From: an uncultured Clostridia bacterium
GTDB lineage: Bacteria > Bacillota > Clostridia > Oscillospirales > Acutalibacteraceae
Length of the DNA: 11,662 nucleotides
NCBI GenBank assembly: GCA_946405475.1
Contig: CAMJHI010000044.1
Coordinates: forward strand, 1 to 11,662
Reading direction: 5' to 3'
In this document: one piece after another, positions 1 to 5,688 of the stretch
Layout: each line of letters begins with the position of its first letter
How positions within the stretch are numbered: position 1 is the first letter of the stretch
Translations under genes and position numbers: made by a program
Notes under the pieces: model-generated
Seen by the model: only the letters and a program-made list of their open reading frames with translations
Told to the model about the DNA's origin: nothing
The model's database searches: none

Positions 1-11
1 ATTTTCCCCTG

Positions 12-39
12 TTGACTATCGGCAAAAATATGCTATAAT
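12..39 (+). promoter_or_regulatory. Sigma-A promoter for the Thr-rich surface protein gene
   Basis: A TTGACT -35 box (12-17) is followed after 16 bases by a perfect TATAAT -10 box (34-39). A TG at 31-32 makes it an extended -10. The predicted start is near position 46, giving a leader of about 42 bases. An imperfect element, TTATGA at 49-54 and TCATAA at 65-70, lies just before the ribosome binding site AAGGAG at 71-76. Confidence 0.85.
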
Positions 40-87
40 GCTGTTGTGTTATGACAAAAAACAATCATAAAAGGAGAGTAAAAGACC

Positions 88-708
88 ATGAATGAAAAAC
101 TGCGCAACGCGCTGGCACTGGTTTTGTGCCTGATCCTCACCTTCACGGCGACCGTGATGCTGGTTTCCGCCGAACAAGAAGCCCCCGATCCGACCACCAC
201 GGCGATCGACACCACCACCCAAAAGAAGGAAACCACCACCGAGAAAAAAGAGACGACCACCGAAAAGAAGGAAACCACCACCGAGAAAAAAGAAACCACG
301 ACCGAAAAGAACGAATCCTCTCAGAAGGAAACCACCACGGACGACAGCGCGATCGTGACCTTCAACGACCGTCCCACCACCACCAAGAAGCAGACCGTGA
401 CCACCACCAAGAAAAAGGTGACCACCACCAAGAAAAAGACCGGCACCACCAAAAAGCCGAGCGTGATCGCCACGGCTTCTCAGGAATACACGGTGGAAGA
501 AGAGAGCAGCTCCGAAGAAGAGATCACCACCGAATACGTAAACATTTACACCATGGCCGATGAAGACCTGTTCGATGAAACGACCACCGAAGAAGAAACC
601 AAGGAAAAGGGCAAGGTCGATTTCAAAAAGATCGCCATCATCGCCGTGATCGTTGTTGCTGTTGCCGGTGCGGGCGCCTGCCTGGTCATCCTGAGCAAAA
701 AGCAGTAA
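88..708 (+). CDS. Secreted, C-terminally membrane-anchored Thr/Lys/Glu-rich repeat protein
   Basis: Unrecognised protein of 206 residues. The N-terminus is a signal peptide with a hydrophobic core at about 8-26 and a likely cleavage site after VSA (residue 28). Residues 44-75 consist of a TTTEKKE heptapeptide repeat, 96-124 of a TTTKKK-type repeat, and 136-175 are acidic (Ser/Glu/Asp). A single hydrophobic helix at 182-202 is followed by the short basic tail SKKQ. This layout implies an extracellular, possibly glycosylated Thr-rich stalk held in the membrane. There is no LPXTG motif, so sortase anchoring is not expected. The ATG at 88 follows AAGGAG (71-76) with 11 bases between. The gene has its own promoter and terminator, so it is probably monocistronic. 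Because the repeat unit is 21 bp, copy-number change would keep the frame and vary stalk length. Function is unknown. Confidence 0.8.
   Translation: MNEKLRNALALVLCLILTFTATVMLVSAEQEAPDPTTTAIDTTTQKKETTTEKKETTTEKKETTTEKKETTTEKNESSQKETTTDDSAIVTFNDRPTTTKKQTVTTTKKKVTTTKKKTGTTKKPSVIATASQEYTVEEESSSEEEITTEYVNIYTMADEDLFDETTTEEETKEKGKVDFKKIAIIAVIVVAVAGAGACLVILSKKQ
229..312 (+). repeat. In-frame 21-bp tandem repeat (four units; two 42-bp copies)
   Basis: Four consecutive 21-bp units encode the heptapeptide ETTTEKK/ETTTEKN. They also read as two 42-bp higher-order copies (229-270 and 271-312) differing at only a few bases. That near identity suggests a recent duplication rather than composition bias alone. 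A looser Thr/Lys repeat follows at about 376-460. Confidence 0.85.
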
Positions 709-727
709 TTCCTGAATAACACCACCG

Positions 728-756
728 AGGGCTGTGTCAGTTGATGCAGCCCTTTT
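728..756 (+). terminator. Rho-independent terminator after the repeat protein gene
   Basis: An inverted repeat GGGCTG (729-734) / CAGCCC (747-752) is extended by flanking A-T and T-G pairs and followed by TTTT (753-756). It starts 20 bases after the stop codon. The T run is short but the stem is GC-rich. Confidence 0.7.
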
Positions 757-773
757 GTCAATGCGGAATTATT

Positions 774-909
774 AGCTGATAGCTGATAGCCGATAGCCGA
801 TAGCGGATAGCAGTAGTCAGCCATCAGTAGTCAGTAGTCAGCGGGTAGTGATCTGTCAGTTACCTTTAATTCATAATTCATTTCGCATTTCGCATTTCGC
901 CTTACGCCT
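774..909. repeat. Three blocks of 7-bp tandem repeats in intergenic DNA
   Basis: Block 1 (774-808) has five units of AGCTGAT/AGCCGAT/AGCGGAT. Block 2 (811-845) has five units of CAGTAGT-like sequence, including one CAGCCAT and one CAGCGGG. Block 3 (868-909) has six units moving from AATTCAT through TTCGCAT to TTCGCCT/TACGCCT. The period is 7, not a multiple of 3, so the blocks are unlikely to be coding. They resemble in kind the heptameric short tandem repeats known from cyanobacterial intergenic DNA; homology is not claimed. No clear promoter for the next gene was found here. Confidence 0.85.
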
Positions 910-934
910 TAAATGAAACGACGAGGATTCTTTT

Positions 935-1513
935 ATGAAAAAGCTTTTCTGTGTCCTGACCGCACTTCTGCTGCTGGCCGCGAGCGTTCTGCCCGCCTGC
1001 GCGGTCGATTTTTCCTGCGCCGTGCCCACGGTGAAGGGCGGCAAAAAAACAGAACTGAGCCTGAACGTCGACGAAAATTCCGACCTCTACACGGCGGAAT
1101 TTGTGCTGACCTACGACCCGAACAGCTACCGCTACACCGGTAAGTTCGCGCCCGGCCGCGCGTGCGAGGGGCTGTCGCCCTATCTGGAGATCGCGGAAAC
1201 CGAGCCCGGCAAGATCAAAATCGTCTACACCGCCACCGAACCGCTCACGGCTTCCGGCGCGCTGTGCACGCTCGGCTTCCGTGCCGGACGCCGCGCCGAA
1301 CAGGGCGTTTTTGACCTGACGGTCGAGCACGCCGAAACCTTTGACGGCAAGCATATCCGCACCCTGCCCGTCACGGCGCACGGCACGCGGGGCGTGATCG
1401 AAACGTCGGGCAACCTGCTGATGGTCATCGGCTGCACGCTGGCGGTGATCGGCGTTTGCCTGTGCCTGACCGGGCTGCTGATCAAACTGAAACAAAAGAA
1501 GGAAGTCAAATGA
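935..1513 (+). CDS. Membrane-anchored cohesin-like domain protein
   Basis: Protein of 192 residues. It has a signal peptide with a hydrophobic core at 4-20 and an AxA-type site ending at A23. A beta-rich domain at about 24-145 is followed by a transmembrane helix at 161-184 and a basic cytoplasmic tail. The domain has the usual signs of a cohesin fold: a stretch reading LYTAEFVLTYDPNSYRY (51-67), as in the cohesin beta-strand and YDP turn, and KIKIVYTA...GALCTLGFRA (93-117), as in the later strands. Cohesins bind dockerin modules of cellulosome-type proteins; here the domain would face outwards from the membrane. The ATG follows GAGGA (923-927) with 7 bases between. The stop overlaps the next start in ATGA, so the two genes are translationally coupled. 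The cohesin call rests on motif resemblance and the actual partner is unknown. Confidence 0.7.
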   Translation: MKKLFCVLTALLLLAASVLPACAVDFSCAVPTVKGGKKTELSLNVDENSDLYTAEFVLTYDPNSYRYTGKFAPGRACEGLSPYLEIAETEPGKIKIVYTATEPLTASGALCTLGFRAGRRAEQGVFDLTVEHAETFDGKHIRTLPVTAHGTRGVIETSGNLLMVIGCTLAVIGVCLCLTGLLIKLKQKKEVK

Positions 1514-2376
1514 GACATTGGATCGCCGGCACCGATTGGTGGACGGATTGCGACGACGCGGTGGCCATGCGTCTGCTCGCCCGTGCGGCAAAGCAAGGGG
1601 AGATCGCGCTGGAATGCGTCGGCATCAACGCCTGCATGCCGTATTCCTGCGCGTCGCTGCGGGAATTTTTCCGGCTGGAGGGGCTTGACAACGTGCGCGT
1701 GGGCGTTGACCACGACGCCACGGATTACGGTGGCCGGACGCTCTATCAGGAGCGGCTGGCCAGACGAAGCGGCGACCCGTTCCAAAACGAACAGGCGCCC
1801 GACGCGGCCGAGCTCTATCTGTCCGTGCTGCGGCAGGCGGCCGAGCCCGTGGAGATCGTCGAGATCGGGTTCACACAGGTCGTGGCGGCGGCGCTGCGGC
1901 AGGCTCCGGCGCTGTTTGCCGAAAAGGTCGCTCACGTGTGGATGATGGCGGGCAAGTGGGACGAGCCCGACGGACGGGAATACAATTTTTCCGCCGCGCC
2001 CCGCACCAGCCGGGCGGCGGCAGAATTTGTGCGCGACTGTCCCGCGCCGATCACGTTTCTGGGCTTTGAAACGGCGCATGACGTGATCGTGGGCGGCAGG
2101 CTGGCAGAAGGCGACCACCTCAGGCAGGTGCTCGTTGACCACGGCTCGCCCAACGGCCGCTGCGCGTGGGATCCGATGCTCGTGCGCGCCGCTCTGCTCG
2201 GCGACCCCGAGGCGGCGGGCTTTGCCTGTGTGCGCGGCGAAGCCGCGGTCGACCCCGAAACGGGCGCAAACAACTTTTTTCCCTCGTCCGACGGCAGGCG
2301 CCGCTATCTTGTCAAAACGCGGCCGAACGCCTATTACGAGAATGAAATCGACCGCATGATCGCCTCTGAAACATAA
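1510..2376 (+). CDS. Inosine/uridine-preferring nucleoside hydrolase family protein
   Basis: Protein of 288 residues, close to the usual 300-340 for this family, which cleaves the N-glycosidic bond of ribonucleosides to give ribose and base. The N-terminal Asp cluster TDWWTDCDDA (8-17) fits the extended form TDxxxDxDDA found in some bacterial members and would bind the catalytic calcium. YNFSAAP near 158 sits where the family has its conserved Asn motif, and WDPM at 220-223 matches the late Asp motif that completes the calcium site. The start at 1510 is chosen because ATGA overlaps the upstream stop and AAGGAAG lies at 1499-1505. An in-frame ATG at 1456 would lie inside the upstream gene. No signal peptide is visible, so it is cytosolic. 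Substrate is not predictable, and salvage of purine or pyrimidine nucleosides is the default guess. Confidence 0.75.
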   Translation: MRHWIAGTDWWTDCDDAVAMRLLARAAKQGEIALECVGINACMPYSCASLREFFRLEGLDNVRVGVDHDATDYGGRTLYQERLARRSGDPFQNEQAPDAAELYLSVLRQAAEPVEIVEIGFTQVVAAALRQAPALFAEKVAHVWMMAGKWDEPDGREYNFSAAPRTSRAAAEFVRDCPAPITFLGFETAHDVIVGGRLAEGDHLRQVLVDHGSPNGRCAWDPMLVRAALLGDPEAAGFACVRGEAAVDPETGANNFFPSSDGRRRYLVKTRPNAYYENEIDRMIASET

Positions 2377-2403
2377 AATCTTTTCCTTTTTCAAAAAAAT
2401 CAC

Positions 2404-2431
2404 TTGACAAACGTCTTTTATTCGTTATAAT
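2404..2431 (+). promoter_or_regulatory. Consensus sigma-A promoter of the tRNA operon
   Basis: A perfect TTGACA -35 (2404-2409) and a perfect TATAAT -10 (2426-2431) are separated by 16 bases. The predicted start is near 2438, the first base of a leader hairpin. Confidence 0.9.
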
Positions 2432-2437
2432 AGTGTT

Positions 2438-2455
2438 TGTTGTGGCGACACAACA
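2438..2455 (+). other. Leader hairpin of the tRNA operon transcript
   Basis: TGTTGTG (2438-2444), GCGA loop (2445-2448) and CACAACA (2449-2455) form a perfect 7-bp stem with a GNRA-type tetraloop. It sits at the predicted 5' end of the transcript, 7 bases before the tRNA-Asp acceptor stem. It probably protects or folds the pre-tRNA leader; that role is inferred. Confidence 0.6.
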
Positions 2456-2462
2456 GGCGTCT

Positions 2463-2539
2463 GGCCCGGTAGTTCAGTTGGTTAGAACGCTAGCCTGTCA
2501 CGCTAGAGGTCGACGGTTCGAGCCCGTTCCGGGTCGCCA
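2463..2539 (+). tRNA. tRNA-Asp (GTC)
   Basis: A full cloverleaf of 77 bases. The acceptor stem is GGCCCGG (2463-2469) with CCGGGTC (2529-2535), one G-T pair, discriminator G and an encoded CCA. The anticodon loop CTGTCAC gives anticodon GTC at 2497-2499. The T arm contains TTCGAGC. It decodes GAC/GAU. Confidence 0.97.
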
Positions 2540-2542
2540 TTT

Positions 2543-2617
<75 letters not shown>

Positions 2618-2618
<1 letters not shown>

Positions 2619-2654
2619 AAGAGCCTTTCGGTTTTTCCGAAGGGCTCTTTTTTT
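2618..2654 (+). terminator. Rho-independent terminator of the tRNA operon
   Basis: AAAGAGCC (2618-2625) pairs with GGCTCTTT (2643-2650). Inner pairs TCGG/CCGA surround a T-rich loop, and a run of T continues to 2654. The stem begins at the last A of the tRNA-Thr CCA, leaving essentially no 3' trailer before the stem. Confidence 0.93.
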
Positions 2655-2701
2655 GCGCGGGGCGGCTTTTCGGCGCGTTTTTCATTTCTCATGAAAAAGC
2701 C

Positions 2702-2730
2702 TTGCCAATCGCGCAAATATTATATATAAT
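2702..2730 (+). promoter_or_regulatory. Sigma-A promoter for purB
   Basis: TTGCCA (2702-2707) and TATAAT (2725-2730) are spaced by 17 bases. The predicted start is near 2737, leaving a leader of about 67 bases, too short for a purine riboswitch. Confidence 0.8.
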
Positions 2731-2803
2731 AAAGAGTAACATACTGGGGCAGTGTTTGAAACAAAGCGCCCGAAAAAACGATCAGAAATCGAGGAGAACA
2801 GGT

Positions 2804-4237
2804 ATGAGCCACGACAGCTATGAAAGCCCGTTGAATTCCCGTTACGCAAGCAAAGAGATGCAGGCGATCTTTTCGCCCGACTTCAAGTTCAGGACCTGGC
2901 ATAAGCTGTGGATCGCGCTGGCCGAAAGCGAAAAAGAGCTGGGGCTGCCGGTCACGCAGGAGCAGATCGACGAAATGAAGGCGCACGCCGACGAGGTCGA
3001 TTACGAAACCGCCGCCGCGCGCGAAAAGCTGGTGCGGCACGACGTGATGGCGCACGTTTACGCCTTTGGCGAGCAGTGCCCCAAGGCCAAGCCCATCATC
3101 CACCTGGGCGCGACGAGCTGCTACGTGGGCGACAACACCGACGTGATCATCATGACCGAGGCGCTCAAACTGGTACACAAAAAAATGGTGAACCTGCTCG
3201 ACGCGCTGGCCAAGTTCGCCCTGGCGCAAAAGGATCAGCCCTGCCTGGCGTTCACCCATTTCCAGCCCGCGCAGCCCACCACGCTGGGCAAGCGCGCCAC
3301 GCTGTGGATGATGGACCTGCTCATGGATTTCGATCAGCTTGAATTCATGCTGTCGCAAATGCGGCTGCTCGGCTCCAAGGGCACCACGGGCACGCAGGCC
3401 AGCTTTCTGGACCTGTTCAACGGCGACCATGAAAAATGCCTGGCGCTCGACCGCAAAATCGCCGAAAAAATGGGCTTTTCCGCCTGCTTCCCCGTCACCG
3501 GCCAGACCTATCCGCGCAAGCTCGACTGGCAGGTGACCGCCGTGCTTAGCGGCATTGCGCAGTCGGCCGCCAAGTTTTCCAGCGACCTGCGGCTGCTGCA
3601 GCACATGAAGGAAGTGGAAGAGCCGTTTGAAAAGAACCAGATCGGTTCCTCCGCCATGGCCTACAAGCGCAACCCCATGCGCAGCGAACGCATCGCCTCT
3701 TTGGCGCGTTACGTCATCATTGACGCGCTCAACCCCGCGGTGACCGCTTCGGCGCAGTGGTTTGAGCGCACGCTCGACGATTCCGCCAACAAGCGCATCA
3801 GCGTGCCCGAGGCGTTCCTCGCCGTGGACGCGATTTTGGAACTGTACATCAACGTGGTGAGCGGGCTGGTGGTTTACCCGAAGATGATCGAACGCCACCT
3901 GCTGGCCGAGCTGCCGTTCATGGCCACCGAAAACATCATGATGGAGGCCGTCAAAAAAGGCGGCGACCGGCAGGAGCTGCACGAACGAATCCGCCAGCAT
4001 TCCATGGAAGCCGGTAAAGTGGTCAAGGTGCAGGGCGGTGAAAACGACCTGATCGACCGCATCGCCGCGGACGACGCCTTCGGCATGAGCCGTGAGGAGA
4101 TCCTCGCGCTGATGGATCCCAAAGCCTTCGTAGGCCGTTCGCCCGAGCAGGTGGTCGAATTCATCGACGGCGCCGTGAAGCCCGTGCTCGATCGCTGCGG
4201 CGACGAGATCGGCCTTGAGGTCGAGATCAAGGTCTGA
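2804..4237 (+). CDS. purB: Adenylosuccinate lyase, long human-like type
   Basis: Adenylosuccinate lyase acts twice in purine synthesis, releasing fumarate from SAICAR and from adenylosuccinate. The 477-residue protein contains HLGATSCYVGDNTD from 100, THFQPAQPTT from 151, TTGTQASF, and the fumarase/aspartase-superfamily signature IGSSAMAYKRNPMRSE from 280. His84, His152 and the loop Ser282/Ser283 match by position the catalytic residues of human ADSL (His86, His159, Ser289). QWFERTLDDSANKRI and LPFMATENIMM are also very close to the human enzyme. Length and motifs place it with the eukaryote-like subgroup of about 480 residues, not the 431-residue B. subtilis type. One difference is Ala286 where the signature normally has Pro. 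The ATG at 2804 follows GAGGAG (2791-2796) by 7 bases. A TTG at 2702 also opens the frame but is the -35 box. Cytosolic homotetramer in this family. Confidence 0.96.
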   Translation: MSHDSYESPLNSRYASKEMQAIFSPDFKFRTWHKLWIALAESEKELGLPVTQEQIDEMKAHADEVDYETAAAREKLVRHDVMAHVYAFGEQCPKAKPIIHLGATSCYVGDNTDVIIMTEALKLVHKKMVNLLDALAKFALAQKDQPCLAFTHFQPAQPTTLGKRATLWMMDLLMDFDQLEFMLSQMRLLGSKGTTGTQASFLDLFNGDHEKCLALDRKIAEKMGFSACFPVTGQTYPRKLDWQVTAVLSGIAQSAAKFSSDLRLLQHMKEVEEPFEKNQIGSSAMAYKRNPMRSERIASLARYVIIDALNPAVTASAQWFERTLDDSANKRISVPEAFLAVDAILELYINVVSGLVVYPKMIERHLLAELPFMATENIMMEAVKKGGDRQELHERIRQHSMEAGKVVKVQGGENDLIDRIAADDAFGMSREEILALMDPKAFVGRSPEQVVEFIDGAVKPVLDRCGDEIGLEVEIKV

Positions 4238-4294
4238 CCGAAAATGAAAGGAAGCAAGTCCGCCGGTATTTCGCGCGGCGGGCGAGCAAATGAT

Positions 4295-4846
4295 ATGAAG
4301 GAACTGTTCAAAAAAATCGTCAACCGCGAAACGATCTTTTACGTGGTGTTCGGCGCGCTGACGACGCTGGTGAACTTTGTCGTGTTCCACGTGACGGATC
4401 AACTGTTTGAGCGCACGGTGCCGGTCGACCTGACCCATGTGAGCAACTCGGCGGCATGGATCACGGCGGTGGCGTTCGCCTACGTCACCAACAAGCTCTT
4501 CGTGTTTGAAAGCAAGAGCTGGGCGCCCGCGCTGGTGCGCAAAGAGGTGATCGGCTTTGCCGGGGCCAGACTGCTCTCCTTCGGCTTTGAAGAGCTCGGT
4601 CTGTTCCTCTTCATCAACCTGTGCCACTTTGACCGCTTCGTGCTGTCGCTGGGCATGATCTTTGCCAAAAGCGAAAAGATCTCGGCGCTGCTGGCCGCGC
4701 ACGACCTGACCGATTTTGCCGTCGGCGGCAAAATGATGACCAAGATCGGCCTGTCCGTGGTCGTGCTGGTGCTCAACTATATTTTCAGCAAATTCTTTAT
4801 CTTCCGCAAAAAGCAGGAAGAACCCAAGGAGGACGAAACCGCATGA
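4295..4846 (+). CDS. GtrA-family four-helix membrane protein
   Basis: Protein of 183 residues with four hydrophobic helices at about 14-34, 49-70, 84-108 and 148-170. It carries the GtrA-family landmarks FGALTTLVNFVVF in helix 1, NKLFVF at the end of helix 2 and NYIFSKFFIFR at the end of helix 4. GtrA-like proteins are small membrane proteins linked to transfer of lipid-linked sugars or teichoic/polysaccharide decoration. The loop between helices 3 and 4 (about 111-147) is longer than usual. The start at 4295 places helix 1 as in relatives. An in-frame ATG at 4244 has no ribosome binding site and would add 17 basic residues. AAAGGAAG at 4246-4253 lies about 40 bases upstream of 4295, with a small hairpin between. 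Probably co-transcribed with purB (no terminator) and coupled to the lipoprotein gene by ATGA. Confidence 0.8.
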   Translation: MKELFKKIVNRETIFYVVFGALTTLVNFVVFHVTDQLFERTVPVDLTHVSNSAAWITAVAFAYVTNKLFVFESKSWAPALVRKEVIGFAGARLLSFGFEELGLFLFINLCHFDRFVLSLGMIFAKSEKISALLAAHDLTDFAVGGKMMTKIGLSVVVLVLNYIFSKFFIFRKKQEEPKEDETA

Positions 4847-5610
4847 AAAAACTGCTTTGCCTGTTCTGCGCCGCGGCGCTGCTGTTCGGCTTTGCCGCCT
4901 GCGGCAAAAAAGACCCCGCCGACCCCGTCAAAGAAGCGACCACCGCCAAGGAACAATACATCGACGCGAAGGTCGGTGAAAACCTGCAGAAAACGGAGCT
5001 GGCCAAAACCGACGAGCACACCTATTACCTCACCACCGTGCAGGGCAAGCAGGTGCTGTGCCGCGACGACCTGCAGAACCGCCTCAAGGTGCTGCTGAAT
5101 TTCGGCGGCGAGCCGAAGTTTTACCCCGACACCTTTAAGCGCAGCGGGGGGAAGATGCTGTATTACACTTATCAGAACAAGGGCGACGAAACGCCGGGGC
5201 TTTACGCCTTCAACATCAGCACCGAACGCGCCATGCAGGTGCTCGGTTCGCCCTGCAGCAACTTCATTCTGCTCAATCTGCCCGAAACTTTTGAAATGTA
5301 CGCCTACGGCTTCATCGCCGGCGTTGACGGCATGAAGGTCATCAACCTGCAGTCCGGCGGCGCAAGCGCCAAGTATTCCATGACCGTGAACCAGATGAAG
5401 ATCTTCTTCGTCGACCCGGATTCTCACCCGGACGTGCTGTTCGGCAAAAACCTTGCCACCACTGTGACCGACGTGGGCGACCGCACCCACGTTCGCCTTG
5501 ACACCGTGGAAACCAGGGGCAGCGGCGCGGTCAAGCGCCAGTGGTCGGTCCTGTTCACCCCCGCGCTGGGCGTGGTGAAGGAAGTTGAAGCCCCGAACGA
5601 AAAAGCCTGA
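4843..5610 (+). CDS. Lipoprotein of unknown function
   Basis: Protein of 255 residues. A type II signal peptide (MKKLL, then a hydrophobic core) ends in the lipobox FAAC, with lipidated Cys20 followed by a charged linker rich in Lys/Asp/Thr. The mature part (about 40-250) alternates short hydrophobic and polar stretches, for example HTYYLTTV, KMLYYTYQNK and MKVINLQ. This suggests a beta-rich extracellular domain that I cannot assign to a family. The ATG at 4843 overlaps the GtrA stop in ATGA, with AAGGAGG at 4826-4832. It should sit on the outer face of the membrane. The tight coupling suggests a shared envelope role with the GtrA protein, which is inference. Confidence 0.75.
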   Translation: MKKLLCLFCAAALLFGFAACGKKDPADPVKEATTAKEQYIDAKVGENLQKTELAKTDEHTYYLTTVQGKQVLCRDDLQNRLKVLLNFGGEPKFYPDTFKRSGGKMLYYTYQNKGDETPGLYAFNISTERAMQVLGSPCSNFILLNLPETFEMYAYGFIAGVDGMKVINLQSGGASAKYSMTVNQMKIFFVDPDSHPDVLFGKNLATTVTDVGDRTHVRLDTVETRGSGAVKRQWSVLFTPALGVVKEVEAPNEKA

Positions 5611-5621
5611 CACAAAACGCC

Positions 5622-5664
5622 GGAGGCCGTGATCCGAAATCATATGATTTCCGGCACGACCTCT
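5622..5664. repeat. Long inverted repeat before the MreB-like gene
   Basis: The core GAAATCATATGATTTC (5636-5651) is a perfect 16-bp palindrome. Beyond an internal mismatch region the arms pair again: about 5622-5631 with 5655-5664, including GAGG/CCTC and CGTG-type pairs, with one bulge and one mismatch. No T run follows, so it is not a standard terminator. It could be a transcript hairpin, a dimeric operator or a processing site. Confidence 0.6.
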
Positions 5665-5688
5665 GAATGAAAAAGGACGGTGAAGCGC

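Noticed and set aside
51..95. 14-codon micro-ORF overlapping the start of the first gene
   Set aside because: It would start about 5 bases after the predicted transcript start without a ribosome binding site.
126..563. Plus-strand frame of 145 residues rich in His/Arg/Asp
   Set aside because: It is a +2 reading of the Thr/Lys repeat gene; its composition arises from the ACC/AAG/GAA repeats.
774..909. CRISPR-like array
   Set aside because: Units are 7 bp and directly tandem, with no spacers of 25-40 bases and no cas genes nearby.
2702..2803. Upstream extension of purB to a TTG at 2702
   Set aside because: The TTG is part of a well-spaced -35 box, and the ATG at 2804 has a strong ribosome binding site and the expected family N-terminus.
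2737..2803. Purine riboswitch before purB
   Set aside because: The leader is only about 67 bases and holds no aptamer-like paired arms.
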